A DNA stretch of 36,621 nt. It comes from Erysipelotrichales bacterium (GTDB lineage Bacteria > Bacillota_I > Bacilli_A > Acholeplasmatales > WRBM01). Below, piece after piece: positions 16,601 through 24,572 of the stretch. The notes beneath the pieces are model-generated. The model was given only the letters and a program-made list of their open reading frames with translations, had not been told where the DNA came from and made no database searches. The translations under genes were made by a program, and so were the position numbers. The stretch spans positions 1-36,621 of the forward strand of contig WRBM01000018.1 of NCBI GenBank assembly GCA_009784525.1, written 5' to 3'. The first letter of the stretch is position 1. Each line of letters opens with the position of its first letter.

Positions 16601-16672
16601 AAAAACGAAATAATTCGTCTAAAGAAGTTGTTTCTTTATAAGAAATTAAAACCTGTAATCTTATAGGTATTT
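16601..16672 (-). mobile_element. Relic of an IS605-type right end with the last codons of tnpB
   Basis: Four blocks match the tnpB 3' end and right end at 35986-36072 in the same order. They are a near copy of AAAAGCGAAATAA (16602-16612), TAAAGAAG (16620-16627), TTTCTTTATAAGAAATTA (16631-16648, identical to 36030-36047), and ACCTGTAATCTTATAGGT (16651-16668, 16 of 18 identical to 36055-36072). On the minus strand it still encodes PIRLQV, the last residues before VSL in the intact TnpB. The rest of the element is gone. The gap 16091-16727 otherwise holds the promoter and terminator listed and a weak AAAGGT/ACCTTT hairpin near 16512. Confidence 0.6.
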
Positions 16673-16727
16673 TTATTTGCTAATGAGTCAATCACTAAAA
16701 ATGAACTTAACAAAATCCAATTTTGTT

Positions 16728-17750
16728 CTATTCTTCTACTACGACATAAAACGATAAGTATAGTTCTGGTGTAGCCATGCTTCTTGCGGTAAGAGTAAAA
16801 GACCCTACCGAAAGATAGTCAATAAATACCATACTACGATCTCTATCCCACCATACATCCGAAAAATAAAAATCAATTCGGGCAATGTTTTCATTATCAA
16901 TAAACCACACAACATTTATCCATGATAAATGCCGTACATTCGAAAGTATTAAGTCTACAGAGAACATTCTCTCTGACAGAGAAAAATTACTTAATGAAAC
17001 TGAATTCCTAACATTTGTTGGTAACATGGTTATTTCACCTTCTATCGGAGCGGTAAACTCGCTTGTGTTATTAGGTGTAGGTACATTTGTTCTACCACTC
17101 CAAGAAATGTTTGTGCCGAATTCGAAATCTCTATCAATATCTGCACGAGTTTCTCCTCTATTCAAACGCTTTACTAGTCGCCCATCATTATCAAAAATTA
17201 AGGTATCTAGATGTCTAGTACTTGCATTATCTCTTCGATCGACAACTATCATATTGCCATTTTCATGCTTAAAACCCTCGATTTGAGCTATGTTTCTGCC
17301 AGATTCACCCGTTTTGATAAACTCAAATGTAGCTTCTAAAACAAATTGCTGAAGAAATAAATCAGCTATTTCATTAAAGATATATCCGAAGGTCACAACC
17401 TTTGTAGTTTGTTCGTTTCTATTATCAATTAAATACTCTACATCGTTGTAAAGGTATTTTCTGATTATATCATTTCTATTTGTATGCGCATTTCTACCAT
17501 CTGTAAAAAAATATAAGACATTCACAGGAAAATTTTCAATGATTTCATAGTGATTAAGCGTAAAGGCATATTCATTTTTGCCTTGTCTTAATGCTTGAAG
17601 CCAATCATTCAGAGCAGTTAAGTTTTCATACATTTCGTTATTTGTCATTTCGCGTTCAAAATTTCCAAGATTAAATTCGGATTCTCTACAGGAAACTAAA
17701 AAAGTTGAAGCGAAAATTATTATAAGTACACCAAAAACTCTCTTTTTCAA
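16728..17750 (-). CDS. Lipoprotein with unknown core and Ig-like C-terminal domain
   Basis: The protein has 340 residues and a lipoprotein signal (MKKRVFGVLIIIFASTFLVSC, lipobox LVSC), so Cys21 should be lipidated on the outer face of the membrane. Residues ~25-240 form an unrecognised alpha/beta domain rich in Asn and Arg. The last ~90 residues contain beta-rich segments with INVVWFIDNENIARID and SVGSFTLTARS, resembling a bacterial Ig-like (Big-type) fold. The start codon is TTG 17750, with GGAAGGA about 10 bp upstream. A TTGACA promoter overlapped by a palindrome lies before it, so expression is probably controlled separately from the upstream membrane-protein genes. Function is unknown. 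Confidence 0.75.
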   Translation of the reverse strand: MKKRVFGVLIIIFASTFLVSCRESEFNLGNFEREMTNNEMYENLTALNDWLQALRQGKNEYAFTLNHYEIIENFPVNVLYFFTDGRNAHTNRNDIIRKYLYNDVEYLIDNRNEQTTKVVTFGYIFNEIADLFLQQFVLEATFEFIKTGESGRNIAQIEGFKHENGNMIVVDRRDNASTRHLDTLIFDNDGRLVKRLNRGETRADIDRDFEFGTNISWSGRTNVPTPNNTSEFTAPIEGEITMLPTNVRNSVSLSNFSLSERMFSVDLILSNVRHLSWINVVWFIDNENIARIDFYFSDVWWDRDRSMVFIDYLSVGSFTLTARSMATPELYLSFYVVVEE

Positions 17751-17771
17751 TTCAAATCATTCCTTCCTATT

Positions 17772-17811
17772 ATATAACGCTTTGAGAAACACGCTGTCAA
17801 GTAACAGCGTG
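17772..17811 (-). promoter_or_regulatory. Promoter of the lipoprotein gene with palindromic operator over the -35
   Basis: On the minus strand, TTGACA (17795-17800) and TTATAT (17772-17777) are 17 bp apart. The perfect palindrome CACGCTGT (17790-17797) and ACAGCGTG (17804-17811), with a 6-base loop, covers the -35. There is no T-tract after it, so an operator is more likely than a terminator, although it could also attenuate transcripts from the 17834-18223 gene. Confidence 0.55.
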
Positions 17812-17833
17812 CATTAATTTGATATAAAATTTA

Positions 17834-18223
17834 CTAAAGAAACTCGTATAGTTTATTATCTTCTGTTAAAGTTATTTTTAAAACAACTAAGACTATACTT
17901 AATAAAACTAGAATTCCATAGGATATCCAAATAAATTCAAAATTAAAACGAGGATAATATTGCATAACTTCTAATAACAAGCTAGCAATAAAACCGATAA
18001 AGAAAAAAAGAACAATCGCCGTAGAGCGTAAAATATTATAAATCATTTTGTTTTTTCGATTTACGTTAAGATAGTGTAAAACAATAATCGCATAAATTGG
18101 CAATATTACAAAAAAAACGCTCATCCAAGGTATTGCGTTAAATATACCTAATAGTGGTAAATGTATTAAAAGCATTATCGCCATCGGATTGACAATAACT
18201 TTAAGATACTTCTTATTTTTCAT
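17834..18223 (-). CDS. Small four-helix membrane protein, unknown
   Basis: This 129-residue protein has about four hydrophobic segments (near residues 10-28, 30-50, 62-82 and 96-117), short loops and a positively charged N-terminus (MKNKKYLKVIV). No family is recognised. GAGGATGAAAA precedes ATG 18223. Gene order and membrane character resemble the next gene upstream (18375-19121), which also begins MKNK followed by hydrophobic helices; the two may be distant relatives or partners. There is no catalytic motif. A role as a transporter subunit, stress or immunity membrane protein cannot be distinguished. Confidence 0.75.
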   Translation of the reverse strand: MKNKKYLKVIVNPMAIMLLIHLPLLGIFNAIPWMSVFFVILPIYAIIVLHYLNVNRKNKMIYNILRSTAIVLFFFIGFIASLLLEVMQYYPRFNFEFIWISYGILVLLSIVLVVLKITLTEDNKLYEFL

Positions 18224-18374
18224 TTTTCATCCTCTTCATTAGCCTATATAAATATTATTGTTATTTCCAGAAAAATCAAACTAAAATTATCATAAAAAGT
18301 TAAAACATTATAACATAAATACTTTTAGCTTTATTAATTAAATAATCCTTTAATAAAGCTAAATTCCAAATAAT

Positions 18375-19121
18375 TTATTTTTTGCTTATTTTTTTATTTA
18401 TAGCCGCAAGTTCTAAGCCAAATAAGATAAAACTTAAGATACCAATAACTACAAATACAGTTTGAATCAAATAGATAGTATTACCAAAATCTTGTGTTGA
18501 AACTTGCACAAAACTCGTCATCACCCAAGCAAGAAATAAAAAGATCAATGTCACAACAACCTTTTTAGCATCATTTACACTATCTCTATTACTTTTTGAC
18601 TTTCTTGCCCAAAAGATATTGATAATTATACAAGGCGAATAAACTAACGCAACTAACATAAATGTTAATAATACACCTAATTGATAACCAATCATAAAAA
18701 TATGTAAAACCATAATTATCGCCAAAAAATATTGAAAGTAACTGAGCCTGTCTTTATTGTCATCATCAAAGATAAGTTCAATAATATATAAAATAACATT
18801 AAGAATTACTACTAAACCAAAAGTTATTTCCATTACCTGATCATAAGTTGTATTGCGGGATAAAACAAGCCAAAACCAAGTTGAAAAGATAAATACCAAA
18901 GTACTACCTAACTTCTTTGAAGCCAGTCCAATAGTTTTTTCTGTGCTAGGCCATTTAATAAACCAGAAAACATTTAAGATAACGCCAAATGAATAAATAA
19001 GGGCTAAGGAAATCCGAATAAATAAATCGATATCTAACCAGACCGTCATAAAAATTAAATGCGCAATCATGATTAAGATCAATAGCGACTGCAGGTAATT
19101 TAGCAAAACTTTATTTTTCAT
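18375..19121 (-). CDS. Eight-helix membrane protein, unknown
   Basis: This 248-residue protein has about eight hydrophobic segments arranged as two similar halves of four helices. They are separated by a charged loop (ELIFDDDNKDRLSYFQYF), which suggests an internal duplication: HLIFMTVWLDID in half one lies in the place of HIFMIGYQLGVL in half two. The start has GAGGGA upstream. There are no known transporter motifs. It is transcribed towards the small membrane protein and follows the repeat lipoprotein gene, separated from it by a terminator. Function is unknown. Confidence 0.75.
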   Translation of the reverse strand: MKNKVLLNYLQSLLILIMIAHLIFMTVWLDIDLFIRISLALIYSFGVILNVFWFIKWPSTEKTIGLASKKLGSTLVFIFSTWFWLVLSRNTTYDQVMEITFGLVVILNVILYIIELIFDDDNKDRLSYFQYFLAIIMVLHIFMIGYQLGVLLTFMLVALVYSPCIIINIFWARKSKSNRDSVNDAKKVVVTLIFLFLAWVMTSFVQVSTQDFGNTIYLIQTVFVVIGILSFILFGLELAAINKKISKK

Positions 19122-19181
19122 TTGATAATCCCTCTGTTTCCTATCTATAGATTATATCATTTTTCAGCTTTTTTTTCAAAT

Positions 19182-19208
19182 AAAAATAACCACGATTTGC
19201 TCGTGGTT
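19182..19208 (-). terminator. Terminator of the repeat lipoprotein gene
   Basis: AACCACGA (19188-19195) and TCGTGGTT (19201-19208) form a perfect 8-bp stem with a five-base loop, followed on the minus strand by a T-rich tract. It begins 6 bp after the stop codon of the gene ending at 19215. Confidence 0.85.
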
Positions 19209-19214
19209 ATCTTC

Positions 19215-21827
19215 TTAGGCCAAAGTGATAATAAAACTTCCCGTCGCACCTTGGGAGAGATGCGAACCAAAGAAAACATAATGGGTCCCAGCATCTAATG
19301 TAAAAATCCCTTGTGACGCTATTATAGAATTATATAAGTTATTGTTTGTAAAAATACTATTAGTTAATGAGCTACCACTAACTGTAGTTATCGCAATACG
19401 AATTCTTGTTTCTTCAGTAACGACTAATCTAAACCACATGCCACTTCTATTAACCGTAAAGTTGCCTGACGAAACTCCAATCTGAAGATTCGGCGCAACA
19501 TTTAAGGTGTTTGTTAAATCTTCAATGGTTAAAGCGCCATTGACTGAACCGATTGTGCCATTTAGACGCAGATTAATAAAAATTGTTCCAGCTGGTAAGG
19601 TAGCTGAATGCGTTATGCCACCATTATGATTATGAGTCATAAACCGTGTTAAGTTATTATCATTTAAGTGTGCCGATACACCTAAATGATTAATTACTTC
19701 ATGGAAGCGAAAACGAACATTTGTTTCTCTGCTTAACTCCAATCTAAACCAAACACCAGCTGTGTCAAGGTCCATAAAAGCCGTCTGAACACCAAAGGTA
19801 ATTAATTGAGCATTTGTTAATGCCTTAGTAACATTGGTCAGTAGTAAATTTCCTGATGCCATACCGCCAAATTCATTATAAAATCGGATATAATAAATTC
19901 CTGCAGACAAACTACTTACATTTGTTACAAATGGACCTGTTTGAACGATAGCGACTCCTAAATCATTAACTGAAAATAAAGATGCATTAGTCCCAAAACC
20001 AAATCCCTGATGTAAAAAAGCGGAAATTTGCACTTGTGTTTGTTGAGTTAGTTCTAGTCTATACCAAAGACCAATATTATCAACTGTCAGATTAGACGAA
20101 AGCTGGTCAAGCGTTATAGAGTTATTCACAAGCAAACTGAAATCATCCACTCTAACGCTTAAATCCTGAACTCCAGAAAAAGAGACAAGTTGAACCCAAT
20201 ATGTACCCGCATCTAACGTTCCTACTCCAAGTCTTCTGTTAGACGAAGTAATCATTCTACTCCTTGAGAAATCAAAGGAACTTAAATAAGCTTCAATATT
20301 AGCTGAAAATCCTGAATTTAGTAACCAACCAAGCTGGATAGTGGTTTCTTGAGCTAAAGTTAACATAAACCAAGCACCAGGCGTTGAAACAAGTTGTGCA
20401 TCGGAAGTAGTTCCTAAAAATAGCTCAGTAGCAACAAATTTTGATTCGATCGTTTGACAATTCGAACAAGTTCTCCGATGCGTTTCTGGTCTTGAAAAAG
20501 TCGCAGCCGCAAAGAAACTCCATTCGCTAAAATTATGACCAATAGCTGGTAAAATTTCTGAATCTAAAACCGTTTCAGATCTTGGACATCTTAATTCTCT
20601 TAAACCATTTTCTGTACAAGTTGGCGCTAAAACTATTATCCAGACACCCTCTAGATGACCTAATGCTGGTAAGATAATTTTATTTGTATGATTTGTATCA
20701 TTCAAGCAGACATAAAGACGATAACCAGCTAATGTGCAAGTTGGCTCAACTATCCTAGAAAGCTGAAAGTTATGACCAATAGCTGGTAAAATTTCTGAAT
20801 CTAAAACCGTTTCAGATCTGGGGCATCTTAATTCCCTTAAACCATTTTCTGTACAAGTTGGCGCTAAAACTATTAGCCAGACACCCTCTAGATGACCTAA
20901 AGCCGGAAGTATAACTTTATTAGTATAACTTGGATCAACGGCACAAATATATAGACGATAGCCTGCTTCTGTACAAGTAGGATTCAAATAGCTAACTAAT
21001 TGAAAATCATGGATTAAGACTGGAATAACTTCTGTATCCAATACGGTATTACAACGCAAACATCTTAATTCTTTTAGACCTTCTGTCGTAAAAGTTGGTT
21101 CTAAAACTGTTACCCAAGCACCTTCACTATGTCCTAAAGCCGGAACTACAACTCTATTAGTATAACTTGGATCAACAGAACAGACATATAAACGATAGCC
21201 TGCTTCTGTACAAGTAGGATTCAAATAGCTGGCTAATTGAAAATCATGGATTAAGACTGGAATAACTTCTGTATCCAACACGGTATTACAACGCAAACAC
21301 CTTAATTCCTTTAGACCCTCTATCGTAAAAGTTGGTTCTAAAACTGTTACCCAAGCACCTTCACTATGTCCTAAAGCAGGAACTACAACTCTATTCGTAT
21401 AAGTTGAATCAACAGAACAGACATATAAACGATAACCTTCTTCTGTACAAGTAGGATCCAAATAGCTAACTAATTGAAAATCATGGATTAAGACCGGAAT
21501 AATTTCTGAAGCTAAAACATCATCACATCTCGGGCACCTTAATTCCCTTAAACCTTCAGTTATGAATGTTGGCTCTAAAACTATAACCCAAACAGCTGTT
21601 TCGTGCCCTAAAAATGGAATTACTTCGGTTTTTAAAACAGTGCCGTCATGACATCTGAATTCCCTAATCCCGTCAGTTATACATGTAGGCTCTTGGATAA
21701 TAATCCATGTGGCATCCTGACAAGTGTTATTTGTTGTTACATCGTTAGTGCTTGCGGCGCAGGCAACTAATGTGATAATTGAAATTATAGTAAAAAAAGC
21801 CGCAAATATTTTTGAAAGCTTATTCAT
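19215..21827 (-). CDS. Large lipoprotein with CxxC tandem repeats and PPC-like domains
   Basis: The signal peptide MNKLSKIFAAFFTIISIITL runs into the lipobox VACA, so the mature protein starts at a lipidated Cys23. Residues ~35-440 consist of alternating units: A (EPTFTTEGLKELRCLRCNTV then LDTEVIP) and B (NPTCTEAGYRLYVCSVD then SYTNRVVVPALGH). Together they form a 79-residue repeat. Such Cys-containing ECP-like repeats are common in Firmicutes surface proteins. Residues ~450-870 hold four domains of ~105 residues with the pattern GxWFxLxLxxET then LxAGTYYV, resembling bacterial pre-peptidase C-terminal (PPC) beta-sandwich domains. There is no enzymatic domain. The likely role is a surface scaffold or binding protein. 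A GGGG-containing ribosome site precedes ATG 21827. Confidence 0.85.
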   Translation of the reverse strand: MNKLSKIFAAFFTIISIITLVACAASTNDVTTNNTCQDATWIIIQEPTCITDGIREFRCHDGTVLKTEVIPFLGHETAVWVIVLEPTFITEGLRELRCPRCDDVLASEIIPVLIHDFQLVSYLDPTCTEEGYRLYVCSVDSTYTNRVVVPALGHSEGAWVTVLEPTFTIEGLKELRCLRCNTVLDTEVIPVLIHDFQLASYLNPTCTEAGYRLYVCSVDPSYTNRVVVPALGHSEGAWVTVLEPTFTTEGLKELRCLRCNTVLDTEVIPVLIHDFQLVSYLNPTCTEAGYRLYICAVDPSYTNKVILPALGHLEGVWLIVLAPTCTENGLRELRCPRSETVLDSEILPAIGHNFQLSRIVEPTCTLAGYRLYVCLNDTNHTNKIILPALGHLEGVWIIVLAPTCTENGLRELRCPRSETVLDSEILPAIGHNFSEWSFFAAATFSRPETHRRTCSNCQTIESKFVATELFLGTTSDAQLVSTPGAWFMLTLAQETTIQLGWLLNSGFSANIEAYLSSFDFSRSRMITSSNRRLGVGTLDAGTYWVQLVSFSGVQDLSVRVDDFSLLVNNSITLDQLSSNLTVDNIGLWYRLELTQQTQVQISAFLHQGFGFGTNASLFSVNDLGVAIVQTGPFVTNVSSLSAGIYYIRFYNEFGGMASGNLLLTNVTKALTNAQLITFGVQTAFMDLDTAGVWFRLELSRETNVRFRFHEVINHLGVSAHLNDNNLTRFMTHNHNGGITHSATLPAGTIFINLRLNGTIGSVNGALTIEDLTNTLNVAPNLQIGVSSGNFTVNRSGMWFRLVVTEETRIRIAITTVSGSSLTNSIFTNNNLYNSIIASQGIFTLDAGTHYVFFGSHLSQGATGSFIITLA
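20540..21720 (-). repeat. 237-bp tandem repeats in the lipoprotein gene
   Basis: Repeat units of 237 bp (79 codons) are nearly identical at DNA level. For example, the segment around 20961 (GCCTGCTTCTGTACAAGTAG) recurs exactly at 21198, and closely diverged copies extend on both sides. The similarity is much higher than among the repeats of the giant surface gene, implying recent duplication or gene conversion. Confidence 0.8.
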
Positions 21828-21994
21828 TTATTAATCCCCTTTTTCAATTAATTAATATCTTTATTATATATAATTATATCACTATATTCTATTAAATGTG
21901 CAAAAATGATTCTAGATCTCTAAACTAATCTTTAACTTTTACTTGAGGTATTTGGTTTATCTAAAAGATAATACATCAAAAACATTTGCTTTTT

Positions 21995-22864
21995 TTAATT
22001 ATTCTTTTTTTGTTGCAAAAGCAAAATTAATTCCCTTAAAGTTTTAGCTGCGACTGCGGTTGAAGCACCACTAGCGTCTAAATGCGGAGATAATTCAACG
22101 ATATCAGCGCCAACTATTTTATTAAGCTTCTCAAATTGCTCCATCGCCCAAAGCAATTCCTTATAGGAAATTCCTCCTGGTTCAGGCGTTCCGGTTCCCG
22201 GAAAAACCGAAGGATCTAAAACGTCTAAATCAATTGTAATATAAACAGGAATATCCTTTATTTTTTCAACAATTTTATCAAGTCCTGTTAAATCAAATTT
22301 CTGTTGATAAATATGCGTTTTTGCCCATTCAAATTCTTCTTTAGCCCCGCTTCGGATGCCAAATTGATATATTCTGTCGTTTCCTAAAAATTTATGTGCG
22401 TGCCGCATAAATGTTGCGTGCGAAAATTGCATCCCAAAAAATTCTTCTCTTAAATCTGTATGAGCATCAAAATGAATAACACAGACTTCAGGATATCTTT
22501 CATAGATTGCTTTAATTACTGGATAACTAACTAAATGCTCGCCACCAATCATCATTGGGACTTTATTATCTTTTAGGATTTTTTTAGTAGTTTCATAGAT
22601 AACATCTAAAGCTTTTGGCACATCCCCAATCGGAATATCTAAGTCACCAATATCAGCAGTTTTATAATCCTTTAAATCCATATCTCGATACGGTGAATAC
22701 CATTCAACCCCTATCGAATCTACTCTAATGGCATTTCCAGCAAATCTAGTACCAGGTCTAAAAGAAGTTGTCGCATCCATTGGTACACTAAATATTATGA
22801 CATCTGCATCTTTATATTCACTATCGCAGCTTTGAAACGAAAGATCTACTTTTTTAAATTTCAT
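21995..22864 (-). CDS. speB: Agmatinase (ureohydrolase)
   Basis: Agmatinase hydrolyses agmatine to putrescine and urea in the cytoplasm, using two manganese ions. The 289-residue protein shows the family's metal ligands: GGEH at 107-110, DAHTD at 133-137 and DLDVLDPS at 212-219, followed by GTGTPEPGG, typical of agmatinase rather than arginase. ATG 22864 is chosen over the frame's earlier codons because GGAGGGAGG lies just before it and because it overlaps the decarboxylase stop as ATGA. The coupling to an arginine-decarboxylase-like gene makes the agmatine route to putrescine the obvious pathway. Other ureohydrolases (guanidinobutyrase, formiminoglutamase) cannot be wholly excluded from sequence alone. 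Confidence 0.88.
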   Translation of the reverse strand: MKFKKVDLSFQSCDSEYKDADVIIFSVPMDATTSFRPGTRFAGNAIRVDSIGVEWYSPYRDMDLKDYKTADIGDLDIPIGDVPKALDVIYETTKKILKDNKVPMMIGGEHLVSYPVIKAIYERYPEVCVIHFDAHTDLREEFFGMQFSHATFMRHAHKFLGNDRIYQFGIRSGAKEEFEWAKTHIYQQKFDLTGLDKIVEKIKDIPVYITIDLDVLDPSVFPGTGTPEPGGISYKELLWAMEQFEKLNKIVGADIVELSPHLDASGASTAVAAKTLRELILLLQQKKNN

Positions 22865-24336
22865 TGTTCCTCCCTCCATTTAAACCAAATCTCTTTATCA
22901 ACTACTTTAACGGTCCCATCTTCAGTATCAGATAAAATTGTTGAGCCTTGCTCAATATAAAATTTCAAATCATCAATAACACTTTTACACATTATTTCCC
23001 CTGGAATCACAATAGGAATACCTGGTGGATAAATCATAATAGATTCAGCAGCTATTTCATCTATTGCCTCTTCTAATAAAACGTATTTTATTGGCGCATG
23101 CACAGCGGCTTCCCTTGGTCTTGTATATACTTCTGGAAAAGTATTATTAATAAAGATTTTTTTTACTATATTTTTATTCTTTCGATGATTTTCTGCAAGT
23201 TTTTCTAATGCTTCAACTAATTGATCAGCGTCCTGTTGACTAGAAGCTATGCTAAAGAGTGCTAAAATCAAATGAGTCTCAGCTAATTCAACTTGAATCC
23301 TTGATTCATCAAATAGTTCTTTATATGCTTCAAACCCACTTATTCCTAAATCAGAAACTTTGATAATAATTTTAGTTAAATCGTATTCAAATTTTGATTC
23401 TTTAAAGTAAGTTGGCAAAATTGCTTTTATTCCAGAAATTTTATTAATGCGCTCTCTGGTATCAGCTGTTAAGGCAATAATACGATCCAACTCTTTTTTT
23501 CCATGGTTATAGATATTTTTTCTAGCCACATCAATTGATCCCATTAACAATGAAGAGGGCGAGGTAGTTGAAATAATATTGAGGATTGTTCTGATTCTGG
23601 CTGGTGTAATTCGCTTTCCTTGTAGCAATAAAACCGAAGACTGCGTTAAAGAACCAATTGTCTTATGCGTTGAACACGCTGCCATATCGGCTTTTGCTTG
23701 CATCGCACTTATTGGTAGCTGATCATTAAAAGCAAAATGAGAGCCATGGGCTTCGTCAACTAAAACAACCATATCATAGCTATGAGCAAAATCAACGATT
23801 GTTTTTAAATCAGAAGCAACACCAAAATAAGTCGGATTAATAACAAAAACTGCTTTAGCGTCAGGATTTTCTAGAATTGCCTGCTTTACGGATTCCAACG
23901 GCATACCATTAGCAATTCCTAAATCAGCATCCATTACTGGCTTTACAAAAATTGGGATTGCGCCCGATAAAATCAAACCATTGATAATTGATTTATGAAC
24001 GTTTCTTGGCATAATGATTTTTTCTTTGGCTCTGACAGCTGCCATAATCATTGTCATAATACCTTGGGAAGTTCCGTTAGTCAGGAAATAAGCATGTTCC
24101 GCAAAAAAAGCCTCAGCTAATAATTCCTGAGCTTCTTTGATTACACCCACCGGATGGTTTAAGGTATCTAAACCTCTAGGAGCATTAACATCTAACATTA
24201 AAGTATTCTGGCCAACGTATTCCTTAAATTCATCATTAATTTTTCCCATTTTATGACCTGGAACATCAAAATGTGCGGCTTTAAAAGTCGTATATTCTTT
24301 CAGTTTAGTGAAAAACGGAGTCTTGTTTTGCTTCAC
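22861..24336 (-). CDS. speA: Orn/Lys/Arg decarboxylase, probably arginine decarboxylase
   Basis: This is a PLP-dependent fold-I decarboxylase of 491 residues, the length of the short Bacillus SpeA-type proteins. Landmarks are FDVPGHKMG at ~23-31, DEAHG at 194-198 (Asp binds the PLP ring nitrogen), and STHKTIGS with the PLP lysine at 225. The C-terminal domain starts around 390 and includes YPPGIPIVIPGE. I prefer GTG 24336 because GAGGTG lies 6 bp upstream and MKQNKTPFF matches the usual N-terminus; an in-frame ATG at 24363 lacks a ribosome site. Substrate is inferred as arginine from the overlapping agmatinase gene; lysine cannot be ruled out from sequence. Confidence 0.85.
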   Translation of the reverse strand: MKQNKTPFFTKLKEYTTFKAAHFDVPGHKMGKINDEFKEYVGQNTLMLDVNAPRGLDTLNHPVGVIKEAQELLAEAFFAEHAYFLTNGTSQGIMTMIMAAVRAKEKIIMPRNVHKSIINGLILSGAIPIFVKPVMDADLGIANGMPLESVKQAILENPDAKAVFVINPTYFGVASDLKTIVDFAHSYDMVVLVDEAHGSHFAFNDQLPISAMQAKADMAACSTHKTIGSLTQSSVLLLQGKRITPARIRTILNIISTTSPSSLLMGSIDVARKNIYNHGKKELDRIIALTADTRERINKISGIKAILPTYFKESKFEYDLTKIIIKVSDLGISGFEAYKELFDESRIQVELAETHLILALFSIASSQQDADQLVEALEKLAENHRKNKNIVKKIFINNTFPEVYTRPREAAVHAPIKYVLLEEAIDEIAAESIMIYPPGIPIVIPGEIMCKSVIDDLKFYIEQGSTILSDTEDGTVKVVDKEIWFKWREEQ

Positions 24337-24426
24337 TATAACACCTCTATATTTTATTATCATCTTATTTTATCATAAAAATCTTTTTTTGATATTTTTT
24401 TATTTTTGTTTTGAAAAAAATCAAAC

Positions 24427-24466
24427 AAAAAAGCACCTAGCGATTAAAATTTTTTCACTAAGTGCT
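24427..24466 (-). terminator. Terminator of the AlbA-type regulator gene
   Basis: AGCACCTAGCG (24432-24442) and CACTAAGTGCT (24456-24466) pair over 11 positions with G-U wobbles. On the minus strand the stem is followed by T6. It separates the regulator (24573-25940) from the polyamine genes. Confidence 0.75.
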
Positions 24467-24572
24467 TTAAATATTATTCAATAACTGATTTCACACTTTA
24501 AAACTTATATGAATCTCCCTTCTAAAAACCATGCATGTCCAGGTGTTTTCATCCATATAAATCCTCTGCTTA

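Noticed and set aside
17790-17811. CACGCTGT/ACAGCGTG hairpin as a terminator of the 17834-18223 gene
   Set aside because: No T-tract follows on the minus strand and the stem overlaps a TTGACA -35, so an operator is the better reading, though not proven.
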